From: Phoronis australis
Lineage: Eukaryota > Phoronida > Phoronidae
Assembly (NCBI GenBank): GCA_002633005.1
Contig: NMRA01001187.1
Span: forward strand, 1-42,023
Direction of reading: 5' to 3'
Length of the DNA stretch: 42,023 bases
The position numbers were made by a program, and so were the translations under genes. The notes under the pieces are model-generated. The model worked only from the letters and a program-made list of their open reading frames with translations, searched no databases and had not been told where the DNA came from. Positions 29,222 through 40,330 of this stretch are shown here, piece after piece. Each line of letters starts with the position of its first letter. Within the stretch, counting starts at the first letter, position 1.

Positions 29222-30600
29222 TATATCAGGTGTCTCAAAAAGTGAGCCTCTTTTTGACAAGTAATTTCTAAGCAACGGATGAATCGATTTTTTAAAAGAT
29301 TTTTACAGATAAACCTAAGGATAACATCAACAGATGTAAAAAAGAGATTTGTTTTCAATTATGCGAGTACTGTCAAATTAAAAACATCAGGTCAAAAAAT
29401 AAAATATCAAATGGAAGATGGCATTTTTCGGTCTATGCTCAATGTGGCATCCATCTTCCTCCACGACTAAACGGAGCCGTTTCTTCCAATCAGAAATGCT
29501 TTTCCGTATTTCTTCCATCGAGAATTCTTCCCATGACATAATTATCCTGTCTTTTAACTGCTGCTCAGTCAATTTGCCTCTCATTCCCCGGCAAACTTTC
29601 TCCTTCAGAGAGTCCCATATGGCATAGTCCATTAGATTACCGTCAGGACTAAGCGGTGGCCAAACATCCTTTTTGATGACCCTAGGTCATCTTCAGTGCT
29701 CGTGTGTGAAGGAGCCCCATCTTGCTGAGACACGTAATTGTTTCCAGGACAAAATCTCCTGCAATCCGGCAGAAGATTTTCATCCAATAACTGCATGTAG
29801 CGTTGATTGTTACATTTGGCTCTATCACTCTGAATATTTGTTTTTCCTTCTCAAGATACTCCAGCGGAAACCATTACTTTTTGGAAATCTGGGCCCGGTC
29901 TCTAATCATTGTACTCGAAACGAACTCAGCTCCTTTTGTGCGAACTTAAGATAATTGGTTATCAGACTGTGCTCGAATATATTATAGTTTATGCATAGGA
30001 GTTTCCAGTTCAAGTTTGCACTTGAAGACCCTTATATTTGTGCTACAAACTCGAGTAAAAACTCGAAATTTCGAGTTCAAACTCGAAATTATTGCTTTAA
30101 TATTGGGTTTACAAACTGCGAACTAAGGGCAATAAATTATCTACGTAAGTTATTATGTACTCGAGTTTAGAATAATAGACACTTATCTTGAGTTCGCCCA
30201 AAAGTAAAGTAGAAAATGCCAAACCTAATTTCGAGTTCCATTTCGAGTAAAAAGATTGGAGACCGGGCCCTGGAAGCTTCACGATAGAGTCGAAAAGGCT
30301 GAATTTCTCGTTTTTGTTTCCCATAAACACAATTGTTTTGGCGATTTCCAGCGATTTCTAGCGTAGTCATTTTCATTAGTGATTCTTATCTCATCAGTGG
30401 CTGAATAGTGGCCATACAAATATCGGCATCGAATTTTTCTTTTCCTTCTAACATTTTGATCTCTCCTTGATGCCCACATTCTTTTAAAGGGTTTTATCTC
30501 CAGTTTTTTGTCATTCTTTGCACAGAAGACTTGTTTACCTGTAAATCGATTGCAACTTCTCTCAGAGATTTGTGATTACCCGAGTTGAAGTATGTGTCAT
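29222..30600 (-). pseudogene. Tc1/mariner (IS630-like) transposase, split by a MITE
   Basis: On the minus strand: an HTH-like segment NHKSLREVAIDLQVNKSSVQ (30500-30570); then KTIVFMGNKNEKFSLF (30290-30340); then, beyond the MITE, FQKVMVSAGVS, QQDGAPSHTS (29720) with the second catalytic Asp region; and finally SPDGNLMDYAIWDSLKEKV (29590-29645) with the third Asp context and ISDWKKRLRLVVEEDGCHIE (29430-29490). Three or more frameshifts and stops are present. A terminus GGTGTCTCAAAAAGTGAGCC at 29230-29249 fits a Tc1/mariner end; the opposite end was not found and is probably truncated near 30600. Confidence 0.75.
29891..30270. mobile_element. GGGCCCGGTCTC MITE inserted in the mariner relic
   Basis: Starts GGGCCCGGTCTCTAATCATT and ends, in reverse complement, GGGCCCGGTCTCCAATCTTT; both continue into ACTCGAAA. 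The interior is crowded with ACTCGAAA and TTCGAGT words, including the palindrome CTCGAAATTTCGAG at 30061-30076, so the transcript could fold on itself. It divides the transposase frame between LPG and FQKVMV. Confidence 0.75.
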
Positions 30601-30699
30601 TGACAGCACGATTGACTAGTGGAATAATATACAATTTGCTTGCATAATATACTAGAAATATGCTGAATAAAAAAACAACAAAGCTGAATGATCTCTGTG

Positions 30700-31722
30700 A
30701 ATGTGCACATCGACTGTATGAAAATACTAGGTTATCTGACAGTGTCTAGCAAGCACTTTAAGACTTCTTCTTCAGCGTTCCCAGCCATGTAGCTTAGATA
30801 GTCAGTCTGGTCTTTTGAGCGAAGTCTGCAGTTCGCCGCAATGATGCCGTCCGGCCCCACAGTATTAGCTTGAGTTCCACAGGACCGGGCCATGTCTGGC
30901 GCCTTAGGGTATCGAACGTAGGGCAGCTCTGCAGTAAATGCTCAGGTGTCTGGGGACCAGTGCCACAGGGGCACTCATCTGTGTGAGAGATTTTCAGGCT
31001 ATGCACGTAGGAGAGCAGCTTGCAGTGGCCTGTTCTTAGCCTAAAGATATTGACTTGTTCCTGCCGGTCAATGAGCTGGTGGATATAGTCTTCTTCAGAC
31101 CCCAGACGTAGGCGTACCGTCCAAGCATTCTGAAGTGACTTCGTAGGAGGGTTTTTACTTCTCCATATGATGACGGGTGCGACGTCTGCTCCAGTTTGCT
31201 TCCTGCCTTGGAGAGTCTGTCTGCTTCCTCGTTGCCGCTGATGTCGCAGTGGGAGGGGATCCATTGCAGCACAATAGTGGTTTTGCTGCTGAGAATGCGC
31301 GTCTCGTGCTTGACGGATTGCAGGATCTGGTCTCTCTCTGTTGTCTGGAGGCTCTGCAGAATAGATCGGCAGTCTGTGAGGAAGACTGTCTGATCCGGGT
31401 GCCTCGTTTGTTGGTTGAGTGTCTGGGCTGCGAGGTACAGTGCATTTGCCTCAGCTCTGTAGTTGGTGGAGTGAAGGCCTGTGGCAATGGACTTGCGCAC
31501 AGTGCTGCCGTCTGGGTATTTGATGAATACACCACCTCCCCCATTTCTGACAGCATTCTCTGCAGAGCCATTTGTGAAAACTCGGGTCCAGGTGGTGGTA
31601 GGGTAGTCTCTGTCCAGGGTTTCTAGGCTGAGGGCCTTCGGGACTTCCTCCAGTTGCGTATGCTTTGCTTCAACCACAGGGATGTCGAGAATTATGGGGG
31701 GAATGTCCAGTCTAAGACAAAT
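30700..31722 (-). pseudogene. LINE ORF2 C-terminus with RNase H domain
   Basis: The 213-residue minus frame ending at 31036 contains an RNase H domain: FTNGSAE (strand 1; the first catalytic Asp of the usual YTDGS is Asn), NYRAEANAL (Glu), VFLTDCRSILQSL (Asp) and WIPSHCDISGNEEAD (His and Asp). A frameshift near 31160 leads to the second frame with KSLQNAWTVRLRLGSEEDYI, LRTGHCKLLSYVH and DECPCGTGPQTPEHLLQSCP (a C-x-C...H...C gag-like motif found after RNase H in Jockey/I/Nimb-type LINEs). The frame starts only at about 31722, right after a stop, so this is a 5'-truncated copy. The 3' tail (30700-30790) contains GAACGCTGAAGAAGAAG. Confidence 0.85.
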
Positions 31723-31821
31723 ACATGACAGTGGTTAAAGTATGTACTTGCTATGACTAAATCACCTAATAAAATTCACAATTCACACTTTTTAACACAA
31801 AAATATAACAAATAACGGGGT

Positions 31822-31872
31822 TTGAGGCAAAAGGTACCCGCTCATCCAAAACCTTTACGACACACAGATGGC
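31822..31872 (+). repeat. Inverted repeat V, left copy (partner 34904-34952)
   Basis: GAGGCAAAAGGTACCCGCTC then ATCCAAAACCTTTACGACA and ACAGATGGCGCT. The reverse complement of 34904-34952 gives the same words with few changes. Both encode KVPAHPKPLR in one frame, which I take as coincidental. The pair could be terminal repeats of a 3.1-kb element or two separate copies. Confidence 0.6.
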
Positions 31873-32303
31873 GCTTCTCATCAATCCCGTGTCATTTTAT
31901 CGCTGAGGATCTCAAATAAGACTGTCTGCCAGCACCTTGACCTACATTCTGCTGCTGCTGACTGTAGCCACAGGTCACGAGAGTTCATGAACCAGAAAGT
32001 GTATGTCCCGATGAGTGGCGAATTTGTGTGGAAAAGAAATTTTTGTGTCCGACATTCCATGTTTAAAACCCCTTTTGTAATAACTATTTATAACATATAA
32101 TTAAGATGAAAGTGTTCAAATAATCTACGCTGTTGTGGTTACTCGGCCTAAATGCTGGGGTAAAATATATATTCAATGAACGTGACCATGGTGAGGCGAC
32201 ATATAAGTTGGTCAAATAAACCGATTTTTGTTCTTCAATCGTCTAGTTTTTGAGCGAACTTATTGGTCAGTACTTGAACGCTCACCCGATAAACTCCATA
32301 TCA
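31873..32303. other. No gene recognised
   Basis: No motif-bearing frame and no clear repeat. Confidence 0.4.
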
Positions 32304-34097
32304 TAGACCCTATTCACGCCGACAGGAGGCGCGTTCCAAAACGAGGCTCGCTACGATAGCTCTGTTAGCTTATTATATCGGCATAGGAGTCTGTGTTTCA
32401 GTCCGTGTTGTTCCCCGAACGGCTAGAAAAAATACGTACACGCTTCACAATCTCTAAAGACGTTTAGATTCGGAAGCGATGGGTCGTTGCCATACGCCGA
32501 CGAAGCAAAATATGTCCGTGTAAAATAAATGTTTTCGAAAAGTTAGGTCATATTTTGTCTCATCTCGGTCAGTTGTCAAGCATCATAGTAACGACCAGAG
32601 AATGGGCCAGCCAATGAGGTTGTATTTTCATGACTACGGATTTAGGGGGGGGGCACTAAAATTGTATCAGATCCCATTTTTGAATTCGGGTGCGAATTGC
32701 TGACTAGCACACGTGCGCAACCAGGGGGTCTTGGGGGTGAATAAACAACGCATAGGCGCTGAATGAACCCCGTTTACCGTCTTTTTTAGTCAACAGGTCC
32801 GCAGACCCAAGAATTCAAGACCCCTGCATCCCCAGATTTTAGGCTGGGCTCGCGCATCTTCCGAAATGTTGCTTATTCCTGTGCCTGCCCCCCCAATTCA
32901 AAATCCTGGATCCGCCCCTGCTACGGGTTGAAACATTATAATTTTTCTTTCCAAAAAGGACAGAGCCCTCAATCCCTCAAATTTAGGGCCCCATATCGGC
33001 CCTATTCCCCTCTCAAAAATATTGAAATATCACGCGAAATTCCCCCCATGAGGCATAAAAATTCCCCTAGTGAAAAATCTCTCTGAGTTCACATAACCTG
33101 TAACCACACAGGTGATAATTTTTAAGAGCACAAAAGGCTACTTTAAAATGAGACAGAGGCTATGAGAGCTTGCAACAGGGCGGGGGTGCTATTGATGGTG
33201 ATCAGGAGGTAGACTGTTCCCGCCCTCACTCGGTGAAAAAATCGCCTCTCAGTAGGCACTGGCACCTTTCCCCTCGGATGAACGAGGTTCCTGCAGAAAC
33301 ATGATAACTATGATTTCATTGTCCAGTTAACTGAAATTGAGTTCTAAAAACGAGGTTACGTTTTGGACGAACGAATTAGGTGTTTTAATTTTAAAATTCA
33401 ACTTGGTCCAAATTGATACTTGAAATCTAACACATGAAATAGACGTAAGAATTATTACAACCAAGAAAGCATAATTGATGGTCAAATAATTTTTATTTTC
33501 AATTACGAGTCTGGTTTATTATTTTAATAAAAAATATATTTAATAACATCAATTATTCTTTTAGATCAATGACAAATCAACTGTTAGTCCCAGGGAGTGC
33601 ATAGGATCAGATTATGCTTGATTTTAACTGAATATTCTTGATCAACAAATTAAACCAGATGTCACTAATTGCACATGACAGCCACCACTGTCGAATATGT
33701 CTTCAACTCGTCAACAATACGAGTTGATGACCTGGTCCGCGTAGAAAGTATTTTGATCAACAATTTACAAGAAAAAAGGTAACCCTGCATTCAGCATAAT
33801 ACCTAATCCGTAACACTACGATCGCCGCAATTTGGTCATATTTACTTTTCATGTTTCGAACCTAGCTTTCCGAAAAAAATTAAACCCTTTCGTCAGACAA
33901 CTCTTTGAAGCCTTAACATGTTCTCTAATGTAATTTTCTACGTCTGTGTGGTTTAATTGTTGACACATTATTAAAATTTAATATCCAGGTTGGACTCGAA
34001 AGACCGGCTATTTAACTCACGCAATGTCTACTTTCGCTTTGTTTATCGCAGTGGGCCTCGCTTTGGATTTTAATGTCCGCCGCGTGAATAGAGTCTA
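32304..34097. mobile_element. Inverted-repeat element of about 1.8 kb, non-coding
   Basis: The left arm 32304-32356 begins TAGACCCTATTCACGCCGAC and the right arm 34046-34097, in reverse complement, begins TAGACTCTATTCACGCGGCG. Both then reach CAAA(A)GAGGC. No open reading frame above 60 residues lies inside. The interior holds a nested hAT-type MITE (32629-32920) and a stretch of AT-rich sequence. Confidence 0.6.
32629..32920. mobile_element. hAT-type MITE nested in the element above
   Basis: Right end in reverse complement: CAGGGGCGGATCCAGGATTT followed by a run of G. Left end: CTACGGATTTAGGGGGGGGG, degraded relative to the CAGTGGCGGATTTAGGGGG of 40043. CTACGG occurs at the left edge and again just outside the right end (32921-32926), so the left terminus may have been replaced at the target duplication. 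Confidence 0.55.
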
Positions 34098-34903
34098 TAA
34101 ATCATTTCACCATACCAAAATTAATCCTTTCTGTCAAAAATGCATAAAGAACTTTGATAATTCACTTTTAGCTGTTACATAATTCCCCCAGTGTTGACAT
34201 TAACTTTTCTGACGGGTATTTTTCTGTCAGAAGTTTGTGCCAAACTAAACCTAAGTGTGTGAGGTGAAATTTATCTTACAATTTGCAGCCTACAATGTTG
34301 CAATCCTGGAAGCATGAGCCTGGTTGCCACCTCACCAGCTTTTAAGGTGGCTACTAAACCGCACCCGGCGAGATTTTGGCAACTCAACAACCACAATTTT
34401 AATTGGCTTGAAATATAACCACTATATTTTTTAAACTTTGCTTGAATTATACATGGTGAAATACATGTAAGGTTTTATTCTCTTGCGATATTTTCTTTTT
34501 CATTCAGTGTCTCGTTAGCCAACAACAGTCCAGCAGACCGGACTGGCCGTGGCACGGCAGCTGATGGTTCACCAAGTAGAAACGTCTGTAATATTTTATG
34601 TTCTATCAACACTAAGGCAAAAGAGAGTGGTTTCAACTCATATAGTATCTATTTAACGATCTGAACCAAAAGTACTAGCATGCATTAGCATGCACTATAT
34701 CAAGTTGGTGGCCATGATTAATAACAGCTGACAGTATGAACAAAGAGTGAAGAACTGAGCTCATCATGTTACAACGGAGATGTGACGTCAGCAGCTGTAG
34801 AATGTAGGTCAAGGTGCTGGGTCAAGATTCAGTTCCCACAAGAATGTCACATGACTGTGAGCAGCGCTACCTGTTAGTAAAGCATCATTGCATCCAGCGT
34901 CAT
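34098..34903. other. No gene recognised
   Basis: AT-rich, no motif-bearing frame. A CATTAGCATGCA duplication lies near 34682. Confidence 0.4.
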
Positions 34904-34952
34904 CTGTTTGTCGTAAAGGTTTTGGATGAGCGGGTACCTTTTTGCGTCGCTG
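34904..34952 (-). repeat. Inverted repeat V, right copy
   Basis: Reverse complement of 31822-31872; see that entry. Confidence 0.6.
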
Positions 34953-35734
34953 GTTCCCTACGTGCCTAGCCAGCATGCAGGTATCACGTGCTATAGCATT
35001 GGTTAGCTTTACAACACCGTGAAAAAATGGCGGACTGTGAACGATTTTTAGCTTTGTCATGCAAGTGGCGTCGCAGCAACTATTTCGTTTCTGCAGTGAT
35101 GTTTGATAGCCGCATGCTTGAAGCAAATACATGTACAATAAACCGTGCGTTATTCATACTGTATGAATACAGGACAGTATCGTAAAGAAAAGTCATCGAC
35201 AGCAGAATGATGCACTCCGAAAAGACGCAAACACAATTTCTAGGATTCACATTTCCTGCCTGAACATGAATCTTAATTCGGCAGGCCAGGCGGTCGGCTC
35301 CGCCGGCTAGCAGCGTATACGAATATTTCTGGCTGAGTGGGAATTATTCCTTTTACTTTAAACTCATTAATACTTATATTATACCATTTGGCACAATGGT
35401 AAGTTTTCTACCTGAAGTTATTTCGCCACCAAATGGTATTCTCTAGGCAGTCCACAGCCGCCGTAGAGAAGTCGCGTCTAAATTTATTTTCCACATATAG
35501 GCAAGTTTAACTGTCAGGATATTCTAACTGTATAGCAATTTTATTCAATAATTTGATGTTGCCTGTTCGTTGTTGTGTTTATACTTTTTGTTTACCAGAG
35601 TTATTTAAACCCACGCATAGCCTAGCCCGCCATAATCGGTCCGTTGTTATTCAATCGTTGTTGCAGGACTGTCACTAGTTCATAATTATCCACAAGTGCC
35701 GGAAACTATATTTGTATGTATACGGCAGTCATGA
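34953..35734. other. No gene recognised
   Basis: A 53-codon plus frame starts at 35027 in AAAAAATGGCGGA, a good initiation context, but has no domain and no obvious splice donor. Confidence 0.35.
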
Positions 35735-36215
35735 TTTGAACCATGTATTCTGATAAAACAGCGGGGACGGCATGCCTTCGTCTTTTATCAGTGCGAGTGG
35801 TCTCGATCGGACTGCACCGGGTCATCGGCTGCAAATCCGAGCCCAGCAAAATGATTTCTGTCAAAATTCATTTTGCCACTTTTTGTAACATTTTGAGTAC
35901 AAATTGTCCCTACATTTTGGTTTTAGTAAAATTGAGTTCCGCCGTCGATTATTTTATCCCCCTTAGCAGGCTGGTAACAGACTCTGCTCAAGTCGCACAG
36001 CCGGCGTATACTTAGCCTGGGTTCCTGAATGAATTGTACTTCCGGTTTCGCGGTTAGTTCAAAATGGCGGTGTGATCTCCGGGTCGGAATCGTGAGTGAC
36101 GCGTTTATTTAAACTGTCTTCTACTACGGATTGTGTATTGATTATGGGATAATAACTGCATGGCTCATTAGAATGTCTTCTAACCATCTAATAAGGGTTA
36201 AAAACGTGTGCTTCT
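35735..36215 (+). repeat. Dispersed repeat R, copy 2
   Basis: Inverted relative to 950-1430, with the same landmarks. Colinear for about 450 bp with scattered substitutions and indels. The 90-residue frame 35743-36015 is part of it. Confidence 0.7.
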
Positions 36216-36265
36216 AGGACTTTAAGTACACTGTAACGAGGTGCCACCTTGTGGCGAGTGCAAGT

Positions 36266-36325
36266 GACTGACGGGCGTGCGTTCAGTAGACGCTAGGACC
36301 TACGCCAGGACCTAGCTTAAAGTCC
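36266..36325 (+). repeat. Partial CGCTAGGACCTA MITE
   Basis: GCGTGCGTTCAGTAGACGCT then AGGACCTACGCCAGGACCTA and GCTTAAA match one arm of the MITE at 1565-1716 (its right arm in reverse complement). The other arm is absent. Confidence 0.6.
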
Positions 36326-38689
36326 CTATAAAATGAGCCAACTGCCTTTTAGATATGTTAAATACATGTACTTTTGTGCAACATATCTTTGTTTCGTTTT
36401 ATTCCACACAACCACTAACTAATTACTACGCATTTTGTGCCCCCCATATTATGTGACCCCATCAGAAACCCCTTTTATTCTCTCGACGAATCACAGTAGA
36501 CTGGCCTATTGACATCATCGTTGAGAACGAGCAACACATTACCGCGCTAACCACAACTTGTAGTGAGCACCTGATCGGCTGCTGGGACAGTAAAAAACAA
36601 AGTAGTTTTGCTCAAGGAACGTCACCAATTAGAAACATCGCATCAATGTCGACTGATAATGCAATATTACTAAGCAAAACAATGGTGTCAGGCAAAGCAC
36701 CCTTCGAACCGAACAGCGGCGTAGATCTCGGATAGGGTCTGCCATCGATTCACTCACGACCCACGACGAACCAATTTTCGAAGTATTTGTACCCACGTAA
36801 AAGGTCCTACAACAGCTACGTTTCGTACTGAATCTGACAACGGCAAACTTACCGAACTCTGTGGTGGAAAAAGTACTTATTTTTCACGTAAGATGTCTTG
36901 ATTATCCACTAACAATATCCTCGGCGATAAATCACCGCGACATGGTCGGTACAATTTTATGCGATCGTGGCTCAGAAATGTCGTCAATTAACGGTGTGGG
37001 TGAATGTAGCCTACGTCTCTTTTTTATCGCAAAAAGAACAAACGTAAAGATGACAACCCTTGGCTGTTACTTGCCAAACGACGGTCACAACTTGTCTTGC
37101 ATCAGAATGAAAGTAAGTCGTCAACAAATTCTCAAGCCCTCTTTGCTGGGACAGCACGCGCGGCATATATATGAGTCATCTGTCACTCACATGTTGCAGG
37201 CAATGTATCACGTACTCCAGCGGTGAGAACGTAGAGGTGCACACCTCCCAAGTCGCACATCAAAAGAGTACGGCGGCCGTTCTAAATAAAATATTGCACT
37301 GGCTTGGCTCGATTAAGTGCTTGGGTGCATATACTCGAATCCACGTGACCATAAGATGAGCGCTGATTCAACTTGAGTTTTGTGGCACATTCTTTGAAAT
37401 CTAACATCGGCCGGGAAAGGGTGCACTTATGAACCCCGCACGTGAACGTCAGGCAATACGGCTTTGGGTACACTTTGGAGGCACGCACTGAAAAAAGGGT
37501 ACAGTCAGCATGTCGATGGGTTGCACTATGACAGGAACGGCGTATTTCCCTGATTTCAAAGTATAAAATGCCTTGTGCAATTGGTCTTTCAAATCGAACA
37601 CTAGTTTAAATATGACAACCTATTCGCAGCGCTAACTTAGTTTGTGCTCAATATTTTGTTTCCACCTCAATCGCACTTAGATTTTCCTGCAGGTCTCACT
37701 AATCGGCGTGCAGATAGCTGCGTCAGTTACGGGTTAAGTTTCGTATGCCTTGTGTAAAATGCCTTTGTCTTCAAATGACGGTCCGTAGCGAGTTCCGTGA
37801 CAATTGGCCGGTAAGTTTCCCCTTACTCGTATTCCTCTGGCTTGAACATACAAGGCGCTAATCCATCCAAACGTTGTTCCTACATTTTCTTAATCTTCCA
37901 TTTCGCAGTACTTTTCATTGAACGTCCGTCCATTGCAAGGTATTAGCCCTTTACTTTTCTAACCCAAGTGCGAAAAGTCTCGGGTCATTCTTTTTCATCG
38001 TGCTGCGAGTGAGCTTTTCGCTTCGTTAAGATGTGTAACGCCGACTTACTCCCCGACATAATCCCGTAATTATCACGGAGCGACTACAAACAAATTTACT
38101 TCTCCGGTACACGCATTCCACCAGCATGTCGCCGTGGGTCCGACAAATCTCCATTCATTGCAAACCTGTCCCCCAATGCACGCAGGGTCCCTGTTTGTTA
38201 AATCTGTTCGTTAAACCCCGACGTCTTTGTGAATAAGTATTTGATGTTAGACTGAGTAAGTGGTCCCCACCGAGAACGCGCTACTGTCTTTGGCGACGCT
38301 AAACTATCAAGGGACAGTAGGATATTATATGCACGTGGAAGTGTCGAGATAAGTGTCGTATAGTATTTGAGCTTGGTTGTCTCTAACAGTTGTAATTTTG
38401 AAAATCTGTGACTTGAAATATGCACCAGACACTGTAAGGTAAGCTTCCTGTGGCAACGGACTGTTCGATAGGTATTGGGTATCAACGATGACGTCATTTG
38501 CGTCGATTAGAACGAGCGCCACCTAATTTTTTTTTCGGCGCTAAATGGGGTTCATGATGGGGTCGTACGATAGTAATTGGCGTAATTAGCTAATGCCAGG
38601 AGTAAAGGGAGGGATGATATGTTTGTTTCGATCAATGATACAGATATTTAACATGTTCAAAAGTCATTTGGCCGTTATGTAGGGTCTTT
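36326..38689. other. About 2.4 kb without recognised genes
   Basis: Frames at 36861-37226 (plus) and 38198-38522 (minus, two overlapping) are over 60 residues but have no motif, no splice context and no partner in the window. I see no repeat boundaries. An unrecognised exon cannot be excluded. Confidence 0.4.
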
Positions 38690-38812
38690 AAATGTAGCCA
38701 GAGTCACATGTTCTCATTTGAAACACACGGCAATATCTCACGTAATCTCGCGAAGTCTTGCTTTTTAGCGAGGTCCTAGCGTTACTGAACGGGAGGCGGG
38801 ACTGCCATCTAA
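38690..38812 (-). repeat. Partial CGCTAGGACCTA MITE, inverted
   Basis: The reverse complement reads GCCTCCCGTTCAGTAACGCT, AGGACCTCGCTAAAAAGCAA, GACTTCGCGAGATTACGTGA and GATATTGCCGTG, matching 1565-1670 closely. Only the left half of the MITE is preserved. Confidence 0.75.
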
Positions 38813-39027
38813 AGGAGTTTTTTAGTGAGTGAGAACGAATAAACAATGTGATCAGAAAGTTGTTTGACAAAATAAGTCAAGTTTGATCAATTAAGTCTGA
38901 CGCACGTCTAAACCCATTTACCCATTGTTGTGAAGGCCTTCAGACAATACAGATCAAGTTCAAGTTACTAAATTGTTTTATTTTCACTCATCTACTACAG
39001 TTTAGACGTGTGTGACAAGCCTCCAAG

Positions 39028-40027
39028 ATGCACCGAGAAAATGAAGTCCCACTGACAAGAAAGGAGCTGAAGGAGCTAGAAGCGTTGTTGGTGAACAGAA
39101 ATGAACTACGCCATGCCATGTTAGATGGAATGTCTGCGACTCAAGTTAAGCAAAAACTGCACGGTTTAAATCATATTTGGCACACGTATTAAGATTGTTA
39201 CAAAGAAATAATTAAAGCATGGCAGAAGCAGTCTGATGTTGAAGCTCTCTTCTAAGATTTACTAAGAAAAAGAGACATAAGTCGTGACACTTCAGAAAAG
39301 AGTGGAAACCTGGCTTGAGAAGCAACCAGTCCAAGACGATTCTGAAGATGTTGTTGTTTGTTGTGCAGCTTGCTATCTGTAAAACAGCACTGGAAGAAGT
39401 TGGGTATTTGGTAATGTTAGAGAACCTAGATAACATGAAAAGGCTGATTGCTCGTCTACCATTTGATGTCCAGAAGCGGTGGCGAACCAAGGCAGACTAA
39501 ATACAAGAAGCAGCATTGAGACAGCCTACTTTGGAAGACATCTATGAGTTTGTGAGCAGGGAGGTTCGAGTCCTGTCACATCCAGTTTTCGGAGAAATCA
39601 CGGAAAACCCTACGCCTGGAAAGGCTCCTACAAAGCCAAGTCATTTGGCACTAAGATACCATGTCCAGCCTGCAAGGAGGCCCATTTCCTTGACAAGTGT
39701 CCTTCTCTTCAGTCAATAAGCCTTGCAAACAGACAAGAGATGATTCAGGAGAGACGGCTGTGTTTCAGCTGTCTGAAGATGAATGTAGAATGTAGAAGCA
39801 CAGTCCGTTGCAAAGGGTGCACTAAAAGGTACAACACGCTGTTGCACTCCTACGAAACCTCAACGCCGCCGGCAGGTTCATCACAAAATCAGGACAGTGC
39901 TGCTGTCCAAATGACTGCTACAAACGGCCACGTGCGAACGACTGGTGAATTTGTTAGCTTGCGCATTGTACCCGTCAAGGTTAAAACTGGTACCCCTTGT
40001 CACAATTTGCTCAGACTTTGCATATGA
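39028..40027 (+). pseudogene. BEL/Pao-type LTR retrotransposon gag region, broken
   Basis: Starts with an ATG reading MHRENEVPLTRKELKELEAL. Later: LEEVGYLVMLENLDNMKRLI and ARLPFDVQKRW (39390-39480), typical of the BEL/Pao gag C-terminal part. In another frame: a zinc knuckle CPACKEAHFLDKC (39665-39705) and LCFSCLKMNVECRST...CTKRYNTLLH (39750-39850), the second Cys/His motif found before the BEL protease. The protease itself is cut off at about 40040 by an inserted hAT-like terminus. At least three frameshifts or stops occur. No LTR was found. This is an ancient relic in the host genome and is not functional. Confidence 0.8.
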
Positions 40028-40042
40028 TTTTGGTTACATGAC

Positions 40043-40061
40043 CAGTGGCGGATTTAGGGGG
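40043..40061 (+). mobile_element. hAT-like terminus truncating the BEL relic
   Basis: CAGTGGCGGATTTAGGGGG at 40043-40061 is immediately followed by an N (40062). The same end, reversed, is at 1-116. The rest of this element is missing in the assembly or lies beyond an assembly join. Confidence 0.6.
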
Positions 40062-40062
40062 N

Positions 40063-40330
40063 CCAATCTCCGTACTCAGACTCGAATCATGCTCAAACTC
40101 ACACTTCATACTCAACTCGAGTACAGACTCAGCTTTGGTGTATTCAATGTCATACTCCAAAAATCTGTACTCAAAATTTCAAGCACGTACTCAGTTTTCG
40201 AGTGTACTCGAACTGAAGTGTATCTCATCTATATTTCGAGTACGAGTTTGAGTAAAAATTCGGAGTCTATGCTCAAATTTCAAGTTTGGTATGGCAGTGT
40301 GCTTGAAATCGTACTCGAAAATAAATACGA
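40063..40330. repeat. ACTCGAA/ACTCAAA-rich foldback sequence related to the 29891 MITE
   Basis: Dense in ACTCGA, ACTCAAA and TCGAGT words. Its start CCAATCTCCGTACTC resembles the inner end of the MITE at 29891-30270 (CCAATCTTTTTACTCG). The N at 40062 joins it to an unrelated terminus. Confidence 0.5.

Noticed and set aside
31177-31626. Plus-strand frame of 149 residues
   Set aside because: It is the antisense shadow of the LINE RNase H domain, whose motifs are clear on the minus strand.
35027-35190. Short plus frame with a good ATG context (AAAAAATGGCGGA)
   Set aside because: Only 53 codons, no domain, no donor site; ATGGCGG words are common at YY1-like sites and in repeats.
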